Assembly: GCA_018105865.1 (NCBI GenBank)
Contig: CM030834.1
Location: 21,563,922-21,627,921, forward strand
Length of the DNA: 64,000 nucleotides
Origin: Metaphire vulgaris
Lineage: Eukaryota > Annelida > Clitellata > Crassiclitellata > Megascolecidae
Direction of reading: 5' to 3'
This document shows, in pieces, positions 26,632-38,063 of this stretch (its first letter is position 1; each line of letters opens with the position of its first letter). The position numbers and the translations under genes were made by a program. Below the pieces are notes generated by a model. The model saw only the letters and a list, made by a program, of their open reading frames with translations, ran no database searches and was not told the DNA's origin.

Positions 26632-27294
26632 AAAAAAAAAAAACGCCAACTAATAAATCGGCACATGAGACACCCTTTACCCTTTATACAACTTTATACA
26701 ACCTGAACTTCTGCCAACAGAACACACCTGACCCTGCTTTTAAAATATTTTCTGTTATGGAAGGGCGATGAATTTTGGATAACTATGCTGATGTCAAGGC
26801 CGCTTGACTCGCCTTCATGACGTTTATTTAGCCTCCCCCTCTCCAACCTTGGGCGATTGCCCCTTTGCTATCGTAACTCATTAATCCTGACATGACAAGA
26901 GGTTTCTTTGTGTCATATATCGCAATCACTTTGATATTATCAACAAATACACTTTAATCTTTAACTTTGACCAAACTTTGTGAATAGCGCGAATTCGAGC
27001 GAATACAATGATTGGCGAATCGTCCACGATCGGGTCGAAACGCACCTTAGGCGAAGCTCTGTTACCGTGATTATAATTCCCCGGCATTCACCTACTTACT
27101 GACTTAGGGGACATTCTGTCCCGAGCCATAATACGAGTGATGACCTCTGTGCCAGGTCTCCTTCGAACTTACTTCGCTATCAGCATCTCCGATTTGGCCT
27201 TAAACGCTCGAAATGCCTCCCTCTGATTAACGGGAACGCGTTCGGCGAACGCCACCCAGTCGACGGCCGACTTGGCAACCCGGCGACCGGCCAT
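23478..27294 (-). CDS. ATP5PD: ATP synthase subunit d, mitochondrial (five exons, complete)
   Basis: Subunit d belongs to the peripheral stalk of mitochondrial F1Fo ATP synthase, linking the F1 head to the membrane sector on the matrix side. Coding exons are 27173-27294, 25988-26084, 25233-25310, 24277-24339 and 23478-23636. They total 519 bases, 172 residues plus stop, close to the usual 160-180. All junctions are GT-AG and phases agree (2,0,0,0). The N-terminus MAGRRVAKSAVDWVAFAERV matches the family's start. Exon 2 has IDFAYYKSRLA, exon 3 has VPYPKD, exon 4 is a charged helix, and exon 5 ends with a WPHTKSYQPEND-type tail like the family's YWPH C-terminus. The ATG sits immediately before the conserved N-terminus. 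A poly(A) signal AATAAA lies on the minus strand at 23219-23224, about 255 nt after the stop. The gene lies between dach (its 5' side) and the BICC1 3' end, all on one strand. Confidence 0.96.
23682..23869. mobile_element. hAT-like MITE, 188 bp, in ATP5PD last intron
   Basis: Exact duplications ATACAGCT flank it (23674-23681, 23870-23877). The terminal repeats CAGTGTTTATTCTAGGCC and TGGTGTTTATTCTAGCC (reverse strand) are clear. The CCCCC-rich interior resembles 60671-60848. It lies 46 nt from the exon 5 acceptor. Confidence 0.85.
24277..24339 (-). CDS. ATP5PD: ATP5PD exon 4
   Basis: 21 codons lie between a TTGCAG acceptor and a GTAATT donor. They encode an Ala/Glu/Lys-rich helix, QEVTKKQIAEARAEIEAAKA. 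Confidence 0.93.
25233..25310 (-). CDS. ATP5PD: ATP5PD exon 3
   Basis: 26 codons lie between a TTACAG acceptor and a GTAAGT donor. It encodes YKALAVPYPKD and a charged segment. Confidence 0.95.
25988..26084 (-). CDS. ATP5PD: ATP5PD exon 2
   Basis: The acceptor is TTCACAG and the donor GTAAGT. The exon encodes VHRHPENLPSIDFAYYKSRL and the following ASPALAEEFEKA segment, the most conserved part of subunit d. Confidence 0.96.
26418..26630. repeat. (CT)n and (TA)n(TG)n in ATP5PD intron 1
   Basis: A CT run (26418-26485) and a TA run passing to TG (26562-26630) flank a short unique piece. Confidence 0.93.
27173..27294 (-). CDS. ATP5PD: ATP5PD exon 1
   Basis: This exon carries the start codon and 40 codons plus two bases, ending GCGAA before a GTAAGT donor. 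It contains the signature DWVAFAERVP. Confidence 0.96.
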
Positions 27295-30200
27295 TCCTTC
27301 GCCGATTATAAGCAGAAATTAAGCTTCTTCTGTGTCGCCCTCCGAAGACCAACAACGAGTCAACACTGACAACAAACTCTCGCGCAACTCTCACGAGATC
27401 TCCAACTTCCCCAAGGTCATATAGCGCTTATATTTTAACTTCTTTTGACATTTTGGATCCATGCTTTGAGAGGACATAACAGCTAAGAAAAGTGTTCTCT
27501 AACCTTCGTAGCAATATTAAGCATATCAGGATTTAAAGGCAACGATAAAGTAGGTTACGTAGTTATATACAAGTCGACACAACGTAGGGCTCTAATGTGG
27601 CAAGGGTCAACTCATTGTGTGCCGTTGATCACTAAGTTTAACACAAAAGGTTTCCAGAAATCGACCTGTTCTCCGACTTTTTAAAAGTTAGAAGACTCTA
27701 CTTTACTATGGAACTAGTGTCAATGGCTCTTTATTTCTTGAAAAATACTTACAATTTCGTCTAAAATTTTATAGGGGTATGTCAAATTTTAAATTCTTAC
27801 TAGGGATATTTCTCCAGCCACTATCTCGACTTCAAACCTTGTGTATTTCCTTTAAGAAAGAAACACATGACTGCCGCAGATGTATTAACATTAATCTATC
27901 ATACTAATTAACTTTTTGGTCACCCCAATCAAGACATATTTTAAAACAACCGTACTGTATATTGATTTAACTTCTACATTCACTATTATAGTGAGGCACA
28001 AAATCAAGGCAGTTATGAAAAAGCTGAAGATTTTGTTAATATAAAAAATAAGAATTAAAAATAAGAGTATTATAAATTTTTACGTTTCTGAAAGTAAGCT
28101 GCACGCCAATTGTAATTACACTAAACCAAGAATCTGTAACAGATGCCAATAGTTAAGCTATACAAATATAAATTTAAACAACAGTTCTGAATTTCCAGCA
28201 TTTGCCAACACTTGCACCAAAAACAAACCATTATTCACTTAATATTCAGTTCACAACAGCTATAAGTCATAATAGAAATGTATTTCATAATTTCATATAG
28301 TTTTACTATACACCTTAAACACTTCTGTTCCACACCAAAGAGACAGTAGCTTGTAATGACAAAACACAGTCAATGGATGAACAATCAGTAAATACAGTAT
28401 CATTCCTATTTTTATCTCTATGTTCATTGTATTTTTTTACATTATGGTAAAAACTTGAGTTGATTCTGATGTCTCTGCAAAGCTTCAACTCCAAAGAAGT
28501 TCCAACAACTTCCATTTCTCTGCACAATTTCATATTTTATTTGATCACATTATAAGTTATAATTATTAGACTGTGTAGCCTTGCAGTATCTTCCACGATG
28601 ACCGACAACTTAAAATTTAAACTATGCAGTAAGAAAAAGCAACAAACATTCTGGTAAATATATTATATGAAAGATGATATAACCGAATGCATATAGGCTG
28701 ATTATCAATACAGCAATACAAAAAGCGACATTATCGACAGATAATGCGAGGCACTTTGGGATCAGAGCCATCAACAATAAATTAGCAATCCCTTGGTGGT
28801 AACACATAGTTATAAGGCACTTCAAGCAGTATCAAATATAAAAAAGGTAAGGTCGTTCCATGGACTCAAAGTCCATAGGAGACCCAAAGGATTGGCACCT
28901 TCAATTTTCATGGCATCGATTGAATGAAGGTGGTGTTGGCCAGTCTTTCCCCCCCCCCAAAAAAACTCCTCTTACTTCCACCGCATAGGCACTGAATGTA
29001 CTAATTTCCAGCCGAGTTGAACGAGTGAGTGAGGCAAAAAAACCAAAGCGGGTTCTGTTGCAGCACAGGTTCGAAGCCTGGATCTCGTGTGCCCAGTTCA
29101 CTAATCACTGGACTGCCAACGCCACAAATCAAGCATCTAACCAAGAGAAAACTAAACGGAATCGCCTAGTTCGTCCTGCCTAAATACGTCATGAACATTA
29201 ATAAGTTGCAAATCCACAAATAGTACAAAATTACAAAAAATTTTCAGCTAATTGATCAGTAAATAGCATCAATCATATATATATAATGTTACAAATAATT
29301 GCATACATCACTTCAAATGTCATGTATTTTCCCTTAAAAACGTATAACCATTCGAAACACAAAGTGATTCTTTGCTAATAAAAAAATGGACTATCTCAAA
29401 ATATGACTTTGAACAACGCCAAACAATACACAGGCATCTGAAAGCTCATTTTCAATCTAAAGCAACTTTTTCAAACAGGCTCATCAACAACAAATTATTT
29501 GGGCGTGTTGTTCTCTTGCATCCAATTTTTAAAACTGAGACTGCTCCTCAACGCAAATGTTATTTGTCAGAGGTGTCTTAAATGCGATGCAGAAATTGTT
29601 GTTAGATGAGAGTAGGTTTTCAATAATCATACACATAAAATGGAAACTATTTTATAGTTAATTTCATTAGAACAATTTTGTGGGAAAATTGCTAAAGGGT
29701 TATGCAAAATTTTTACAAAACATTCAAGAAAATTTTATATGCAAAAGCAGGCTTTTGCAGAGCTCAATGTAAAAGCTTAACACAAATTATTAAAGACTAT
29801 ATATACATTATGACAATGACCAGATTTTGGCAACAGCAAATGTCAAAGCAGACAATTACAATACACAGAATATTGCACATTTGACATCCAATGAAATAAT
29901 TTCATGAATATAATAAATGATTGAAGATGTTGATACGATATTTGCAAATATTACAAGTTTATAGCAACAATTGCAAACAAAATTTACATGACAAGACAAA
30001 TCTAACAAATTTGATACATAAAAAAACTGTTGGCAACACACAAATTCTCTTAAAACAATTTTAAAAACATTTCCTTGCCACAATGTTTACCCAACTGCAT
30101 TAATTAATACTTAACAAATGACGATCAAGACTGCATTATGGCCAAACATTATGCACTACTGCACTGTCAACAGAATGCACTTCAAACCTTTGGATTTAAC

Positions 30201-30588
30201 AAGTATCCTTTGGATTTAACAAGTATCGTGAAAATTTAATCGACTAACAATACATAAACAAAACTGAATTGTTGAAACACACGAAAGCTACCAAATGGAT
30301 AATAGTTTCAACATAAAGCATTAGCATAGACAAACCTGAGAATGCTAACGACTAATCTGCTACTTTAACATCAACCAGTCAGTCGGCACGGACAAAAACA
30401 GAGCAAAAGCAACTGGTGGCAATTAACAACGGACACGACAAGTCTCTTAAACACAACGGCATTCGCTATTCAACGATATGCAAACGCAGCGCGGACAAAA
30501 TGCCAGCAAACAAAAACACAAGCTGGATCAGAGGAGGAGGTCCAGATGCATCACAGATGCATAGCATTTGAAGGTCAAGTACGTTTCT
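27295..30588. other. BICC1 3' UTR and ATP5PD upstream region
   Basis: No coding exon is visible. The part next to 30588 should be BICC1 3' UTR. Minus-strand AATAAA signals lie at 28536-28541 and 27730-27735, the first about 2 kb after the stop; which one is used is not decidable. A tRNA-derived SINE occupies about 28960-29128, and a 20-bp direct repeat sits at 30187-30226. The ATP5PD promoter must lie near 27295-27450. Confidence 0.5.
28960..29128 (-). mobile_element. tRNA-derived SINE fragment
   Basis: On the minus strand the head reads GTTGGCAGTCCAGTGATTAG, then a B-box-like GCTTCGAACCTG. It resembles a tRNA but has no acceptor stem pairing that I can see, so it is called SINE, not tRNA. 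Confidence 0.6.
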
Positions 30589-30701
30589 TTACCACCTGAC
30601 GCTCTGACTCACTATGTCATGACGGCGTATGATGCCAGCATCACGAAAGGGGTTCGGCAGCCCCGGAGGTGGCGGCAACAGCGACTGTCGCCTGTTGAGA
30701 T
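30589..30701 (-). CDS. BICC1: BICC1 exon T, C-terminus and stop
   Basis: A TTTTAG acceptor precedes DLNRRQSLLPPPPGLPNPF, and the exon ends VSQSVRW and TAA. The terminal RW matches the family's C-terminus. Confidence 0.94.
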
Positions 30702-33700
30702 CTAAAATTTAAAGCGACAACAGAAAAGCCACTTAAGGATCTGTCCATCATATAGTACGTACGCACTGGTGGAGGGGGTGGATTTAGGAGATTTTGTGTA
30801 TGTACGGTGTGCAAACGGGGGAAGAGGGGTTGAAATATGCCTTTTAGCGTACATACTTTATGGATGAGCCCTACGGCTTACAACATCTGTCATCATTAAA
30901 CACGCTGAAATGGCACAGCGATTACCAGCATGCTCTCTGTCAGTTTTCTGGAATTGCTGAAATGCTCAGGATTTTAAACAAGGCGATTGAAAAGGCCTGC
31001 TAAAATTATTCCGATTACTTACTTACCTGCAATAGCAAGTAGCATTTTACGTCGCGCCCCAAGTGTAGTGATCCCCAAATCTTTCAGGTCCTGATCGGTC
31101 AATGTCAAAAACGTCTGCATATCAATCTAAATAATCACAACAATTTTTGTCTATTTAAAAGCAAAATGGTAATAATAATACAGCAGATCTAATCTCAAGT
31201 CCTCTAGCATACGATGCATACAAAGCATAATAAATGCTAAATATCACAAATAGCCTGATGGACCAATTTGCAATCAAACCAATATAATGCACATATTTTG
31301 GGCACAAGAATAAAAGCCAACATTTTCTCATAAGAATATTTAGGCACAGTAAAATAATTCTTTTGATAACACCAAAAGTACTGTAGTAGTTAAATAATAG
31401 CATAGTAATGCCTTAAAGTCATTGCCTACAACATCATAAAGACTAAATGATTCACCTCCTGCTGCCTAAAGAGTTCTGCATATTTGCCAAGACCCATTTC
31501 ACTAAACAGAAGAGACACATCGGTGTCGACAACACAGATGGCATCGCAGTCCGTCCGTGACTTGCCCAGCGGTTGCCAGACCGAAGACGACGGCCTACTA
31601 CTGCTCAGCTGGCGATGCTCGTCAATCTGCCCGACGTCACCTAAACAAGGAACAGCAGTAAAAGTCATAGGTGGATCTAGGGTATTCGGCGCCCGGGGAC
31701 AAAGTGCACGTTGGCGCCCCTAACATAAAACTGACAGGCCAAAAAAGGTCGTCACATCATTTTCGGCGCCCCTCAGCTCTTACAGTGCCCCTCTTTACAT
31801 AGTACTGACAAGCAAAAAAAAGGTCGTCACACGTGTTTGTTTCTTCTTTATTGTGCATTTCACTTACCCAAATATCCGATTTTGGCGCCCCCTCACCTCG
31901 GCGCCCGGGGACATGTGTACCTCCCCCTGCCCCCCCTAGATCCGCCTCTGGTAAAAGTAAGAAACCGTCCGTTTGGACGCTAAAATCAGACACGTATGAA
32001 CCATGGCTTGAGTAGTGGGGGATACATACAGCCTTACACGTTGCACAAATCTTACATCTGTCCTGTTGCTGCAGAGACAATTCTCGGCATTGCGCCGACA
32101 ACTGCGATACAAGGTCCATGATGCTGTCGTTGCCGACCGTTTGGTTGACCGAATTCACTCCAATCTTCCACGCTTCACAATCTTCTTCGACGTCCTACAA
32201 AATCGCTATGCTGTATCAACATCATTCCAGAGAACTATGAAGTTATCATTGGTATCCGTATGCACTGGTATTTTGTATGTATTATTTGAATTGACAACCA
32301 CAGCACATTTGAAGAAGCAGAACTTGAACAGCAATGCCTTGTCTTCTAGTGCCTCTCCCTTTAAGTAATCTCCTCTCTATTATTCTATTACTTAAATATA
32401 CCAACAGTTCAATTTCATTAATGTGAAAATGAATTTGTTTACCAGCCTAAGTAGGCACTCACCATAGAAGTCAATATAAACTGTAGCTGCTATTAATTAA
32501 CCCCTTTACTGCGCATTTAACTGTAACTCAATGTAAAATGGACGGATATATTCGGGGTCCCCGGTAAAGGGGTTAACTGACTGATAAAGATTGATCAGCT
32601 AGCTGTGTTGGTGGCATTTCAGAGTCCCACAATTTACTGCCACCAGCCGCGTAACACGTCTAGCTCGGAAGGAGTGCTTCTCACTTCGTAAGGAGTTGTC
32701 ATTTTAGGGCCATCGTAACTCGAATCGTTCGGATTCAGTCTGTCGCGAATCTCAGACGCCGGCATCGAACGAGAGAAACCGAGACCGGCCCAGTAATCGG
32801 TTGGAATTCTCGACTCACCGACTGGTTTCTTCTGCATTGCTGAAAAAAACCCCAAAGAGGTAACATCACCTTGTTTCCACCGATTTCAAATAATCATCAT
32901 GGATGTCGATTCCACGAGCACATCCATCGCCACCTAGATAACTGATAGAGTGCACTTATAGATCAACGAGACACGCCGCCAGTTAAACTGGCCGTTAAAA
33001 CCCACCTTTACTGGCCAATGCCTTCATGTGTTCGTAGTCCGTTTCGTTCAGAAGAAACGCTCCCCCTTCGAAGTGACAGTTGTTGATAGATTTCTTCGGG
33101 CGGTTGCTTCCGGGTGCTCGACTGCCGTTGCTCATCTCCGATGAACAATCGGACTCACGGTCTCCGTCTCGCTCCATGTCACCGTCCCTAGATCGGCAAT
33201 AAATGCAGTCAGATTATGAAAACGCTACTATGAAGATACTACGTGTAATTATTGTGTCAACCAAGAAGAATCTGAAGACATTTGTTAAACTGCTATTGAC
33301 TTCAGCCATTGTTATGTCCACGGCAATATGAAAATTGTCTCAAAAACAACAATAATAACAATAATAATAATAATAATAATAATAACAATAATAATATCTC
33401 ATGCGTAGAATCAAAATAGCAAACACTTGTATGTATAGTATGCGCATACATATACTAAGAACACAGACAATTGGCTCGTGCGACCTGTGAAACTGTTGAA
33501 AAATATTGATTGTCTATCGACACACTTGCAACAAATTTAACAGTCAACTATGCCAATGACAATCAAATTTTCCTTCACAGGAAGTGCCATCAGTCAGACC
33601 CTGGGCGTATGGACACTTCAGGCTGGGGACCTCCATTATATTAGGTGCTCCGGTCTAGGAATAAACGTTTGCCTTACTGTACTGGATAGGTGTGCTGCCG

Positions 33701-35210
33701 GTTTTCTTCCAGGAGGTCATGTCTCTCTTCATCCATCAGCTGCTTGGTTCCGGGATGTAAACCGAGCCATTTACCGGATGATATCCCATCGGCGCTGCGC
33801 TGCTTCCCGTCAACGTCGGATGCGTTGCGAACGTATTGCAGCAAACGTCGTTGCCCTGATCTGACAGCGCCGGAAACCTGCCGGCGTCGTGAACCGAATA
33901 CTGATGACTAAAAGGATCCTGACACAGGACCGACGATATCGTTGAGAGAGACGGGGAAGAAACGCCAGGATGAATGGGATACAACGGCGCGGTATGGCAA
34001 TACCCGGTTTTTGCTGTATATGGCTGAGCAGTGGGATGCGCTGATGCCGAACCAAACGCACCTGAAGAGCTGTTCGGCTGGCGATGCAAACCTGCACAGA
34101 ATCAGCATCCAGCAACATAATACGGCGCAAATGCACAGATAGGTCATGCTCCTTTTATAAGCTATATCCGTATGTTAACAAACACGTCCATCATCCGACA
34201 GATGCAGCAGAATTTGATCTAGTACAGGTTGAGGCATTTAATTTCTCATGGCTGAGGCCAGTCCCCGATCATGACAAAAATGTCTGATCCCCACGGATGA
34301 CATAGAATATAAAAGTACAATGCACGATGCAAATAGGTCTAAATCATAAATCAAGGAAAGAACCGATCTAGTGCGACATAATACAACCCACTGAGTTTGG
34401 CGACATACCGGTTCTAAAAGTTTACCTCTAAAGAATTCTGCAGCTGTAGGAAAAATGCTCGTAGCGCACAGATTACGAACGCAGAAGTAGTTTAAAAATT
34501 TAAAAAGCTGGAATTCATTTCTTAAAAATTATAAAACAACTCAATACCTCAGACTCAGTCACTTTTTTAACTATGCTACAGCGCTATATAAATTGTCCAA
34601 TTAACATAACATAATACACATAAATTACATAAAAACAAGCTACTAGGCAGTCTGCTACCTGGTCACACAGAGCTCAGCAAAACACGAAAAAAAGTATACT
34701 ATGGACGTACCCGTTAAAGTGGGATCAAGTTGGTTCCTGATGAAAGAATGTTGCACGTCACTCTGAAGAGTGGACTTGGCATCAAAAGCGTCGCCGAACA
34801 AATCGACCAGGTTTGCAGTTAAAGCAGCATCGCCAGAAAGATTGGAAATGACATTACTGGAGAGGAAGTCTAAGGGTAAAGGAGAAGGTGCAAATGGAAG
34901 AGAGGACGACGGATGCGGTTGGAGCTGAGGCAGAACACCTCCGGGAACACCTCGCAAATTACGACTGGAAACTGGAATTAACGGAAAAGAAAATTTACAA
35001 GTTAAAATTGAATAATAAAATTTTAGAAAATCCAGGCAGCATAGTACCAGTAACAACAGAACATTAACTCAACCAACAACAAAAGCATGAGATCACATTG
35101 ATCAAAGTAGATCATCACCATATCAAATTATTCTCTAATCTTGACTAGGAATAAAAAGATTAACACAAATCAACTAAACATCTTCAAAGTTAAGATATTT
35201 TACATAAAGC

Positions 35211-35266
<56 letters not shown>

Positions 35267-37982
35267 ATTTTATTGCAAAAACGATGAAATTAAAAACATT
35301 AAAGACACTTAAATAATACAATTTTTCAAATAAATTATACAATTCTTCTGCAATGATCGGCTACACATCAATGCCCACCCTTACCACTGACGTTCAAAGG
35401 ACTGAGTGATGATGTCATCTGCGACATGGACAGACTCGTCAAGTGCAGAACCTGATCTTCGGCACCGTTAAGAACACCTGAACGCTGAGTCTGCATCACG
35501 GGATATTCGGTCGGAATCGTCGCGTGCTGCAGCCGGTCAGGAGGAAGAGAGGAAGAAGAAGGCAGCGGATGCCGACCTGGTGGAAAGGCCATCCATTCCC
35601 GAATCCCATACGAAGGCATGTAAGAGAAAGGCGGAGATGGGTAGAACGGTGGATAAACGGCGGTACCTGGATGACGACTTGGATGCTGATGTGGAAACAT
35701 CATTGGCATCGGCCTATAACCTGATCATCATCATGATTCAAGGGAAAATTATTAGTGAGGATTTAATCTCCATAGAGGAAGAATATCAACATATGAAACA
35801 GTCTAATAAGCAATAGCTAAATGGAAGTTAATACATATGATTCTAATTCAGTGTTTATTTAGTGCATCAGATTTGGGTTCACTGAATTTATATAGAATTT
35901 TGGCCACAGTTTTATGACATAACTGTGGACAATTTCTACACACAGCAGCACTGCAAATCTAGAACAGTAAAAACAGAATTTTAGGTGGAATGATGATCCA
36001 GACATCATCTGTGAAAATAGATCAGGACTAGATAACATTTCATTCCTACATTCATTCATTCGATTTAGAAAGACAGTGTAAAATACCAGTGTGTGCAGTA
36101 AACTGCAACAAGTACCGTATATAATGTTAACACTCAAAACTTATATGACTGTATGCCCAAAAATACACATCAAGCTAAGCAGAAAAATCTACAGAAAAAC
36201 AGGCAACAAATTTTCACACAATAATTATTTTTAGAACCAAACAACTTTGAATCTAGAATTGCCAGAGAATATGGCCATAGATAATAATATCGACAAGCTT
36301 CAGCTGGATGTGACATAGACACTCAAATGTTTTATCAACTGAAATATTCATGTCTGTAACGGTCTGTAATGTTACACCGTAAAGCCAGTAACAGTAAAAC
36401 AACTGCGCAATTAGCAGGTCTTCTGTTGTCGCTTCACTTTTTAGAGGAACCGTCTAAGACAAATTCCAGACCAGTGAAAATTTAACCAAATGTTCAATAA
36501 ACTCTCTCTCTCTTTGTCATCTTTGACTGTGTCCAGTTGTTGATTCTGAAACGATTTCTCTCCACTTGTCTCTGTTGCTCGCCAGTTCCTCCAGAGTCAT
36601 CCTATTTCTTCCAGTTGTTTTCCCTTCCAAAACGTGTTGAGGTCTTTACTAATGCAGTCCGTCCATCTTGTTCTCTGTCGTCCTTGACTTCTTTTACCCT
36701 TCTGTTTATGATAGTATGCTATTTTTGGCAGTCTTTCGTTTTCCATTCAATAAAAACAAGTCATAACTATACTAATTGACCTGTGAAAAACTCGGATACC
36801 TGGATTTTTTGAAGCTGCGTTAGCGACTGTCGTTGGATGTGACTCCAACTGACGGAGATTTTTTACACCAGTCATTAGATCGAAGCAACTGTTTGTGCCT
36901 CTGCTTCCACTTTGGTAGTCATGGATGTTATCTGCCATTAATGGCGCTACAAATTACCACGTGAAACAGTCAAGTGTGTAAAAAAATAATATGATGCACA
37001 ATGTGAAAAATCCAACAATTCATAACAAAACACCTACAAATATCTATGGTAATTACTAAGTTTCTTGTTTGTCAATCCAGAAGCTGCAAAAACTGTGCTT
37101 CACACAAGTATTTTTGAAATAAAAAATTTTGCATTAACGGTAAACAAGAAATGCAGACATTTCCACCAAATCCAGTAGTACACACCGGTAAATGCATTTC
37201 CTTGTAATGTAATGTAGCATTTATATAGCACTTTTTATATTTTTAATCAGAGGGTAAATACATCAAATTTTAGTTCGGATTGTAAATAATAACATAAGCA
37301 CAATGAATTCCTTTATGGTACCAACAGTACATCTTGAATCATGCAAAGATTTGTCCTCTGATATTAACTCTTAAACCTCAAGATACTTTGTAACTATATG
37401 CAATGTAACAGAATATACTCAGTAATGGTGTTTAAAGGGTTAAGCGCCACGATCTTTAGAATGCAACCCCTAAAAGTGTAATGCTGATGAAATATACTAT
37501 ATAATAACCTCTGTTGATATGTGTAGCAAACAGTCTTTGTGATTTTCAAAACAAATTTTACAGCAAGAATTTAAAATAACAGATATTGAAAAGACAAGTA
37601 GCATTAAAATGATTACATACAAATGCAAGGACCACTAGGAAACTGCCAAAAACCATGCAGAGCTCGACATGCTTTCAAAACAAAAATTGACAAAATTGAA
37701 AAATAATTTTTAAAATATAGAATGATTTCAGCACTTAACGGAACGCATTCTGAAATAAACCAACCTGCAGGAAGCCAGCCACTCTTCATCTCACACATAG
37801 GCACTTCCTGAGCTAGACCAAGAATTCTCCTTCGGGCCTCGTAAACATTCTGGGTGTTACTTTCAATTGTCTTGACAATCACCGACTGCCAAAGAAAATA
37901 AATAAAATAAAAGCAAAGACAGGTAACAGATAACACAAAACAGTCAGAAAAACACAAAAATTTAAAATATGCATGTGGGCAG

Positions 37983-38063
<81 letters not shown>

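Noticed and set aside
29040..29128. A tRNA gene on the minus strand
   Set aside because: The B-box-like part is present but there is no proper cloverleaf. It is better explained as a SINE head.
32634..32684. Extension of BICC1 exon P to the GTAAAT donor near 32636
   Set aside because: That end gives phase 2, which puts a stop in the next exon. The GTGAGA donor at 32684 keeps the frame and ends at the conserved TTPYE.
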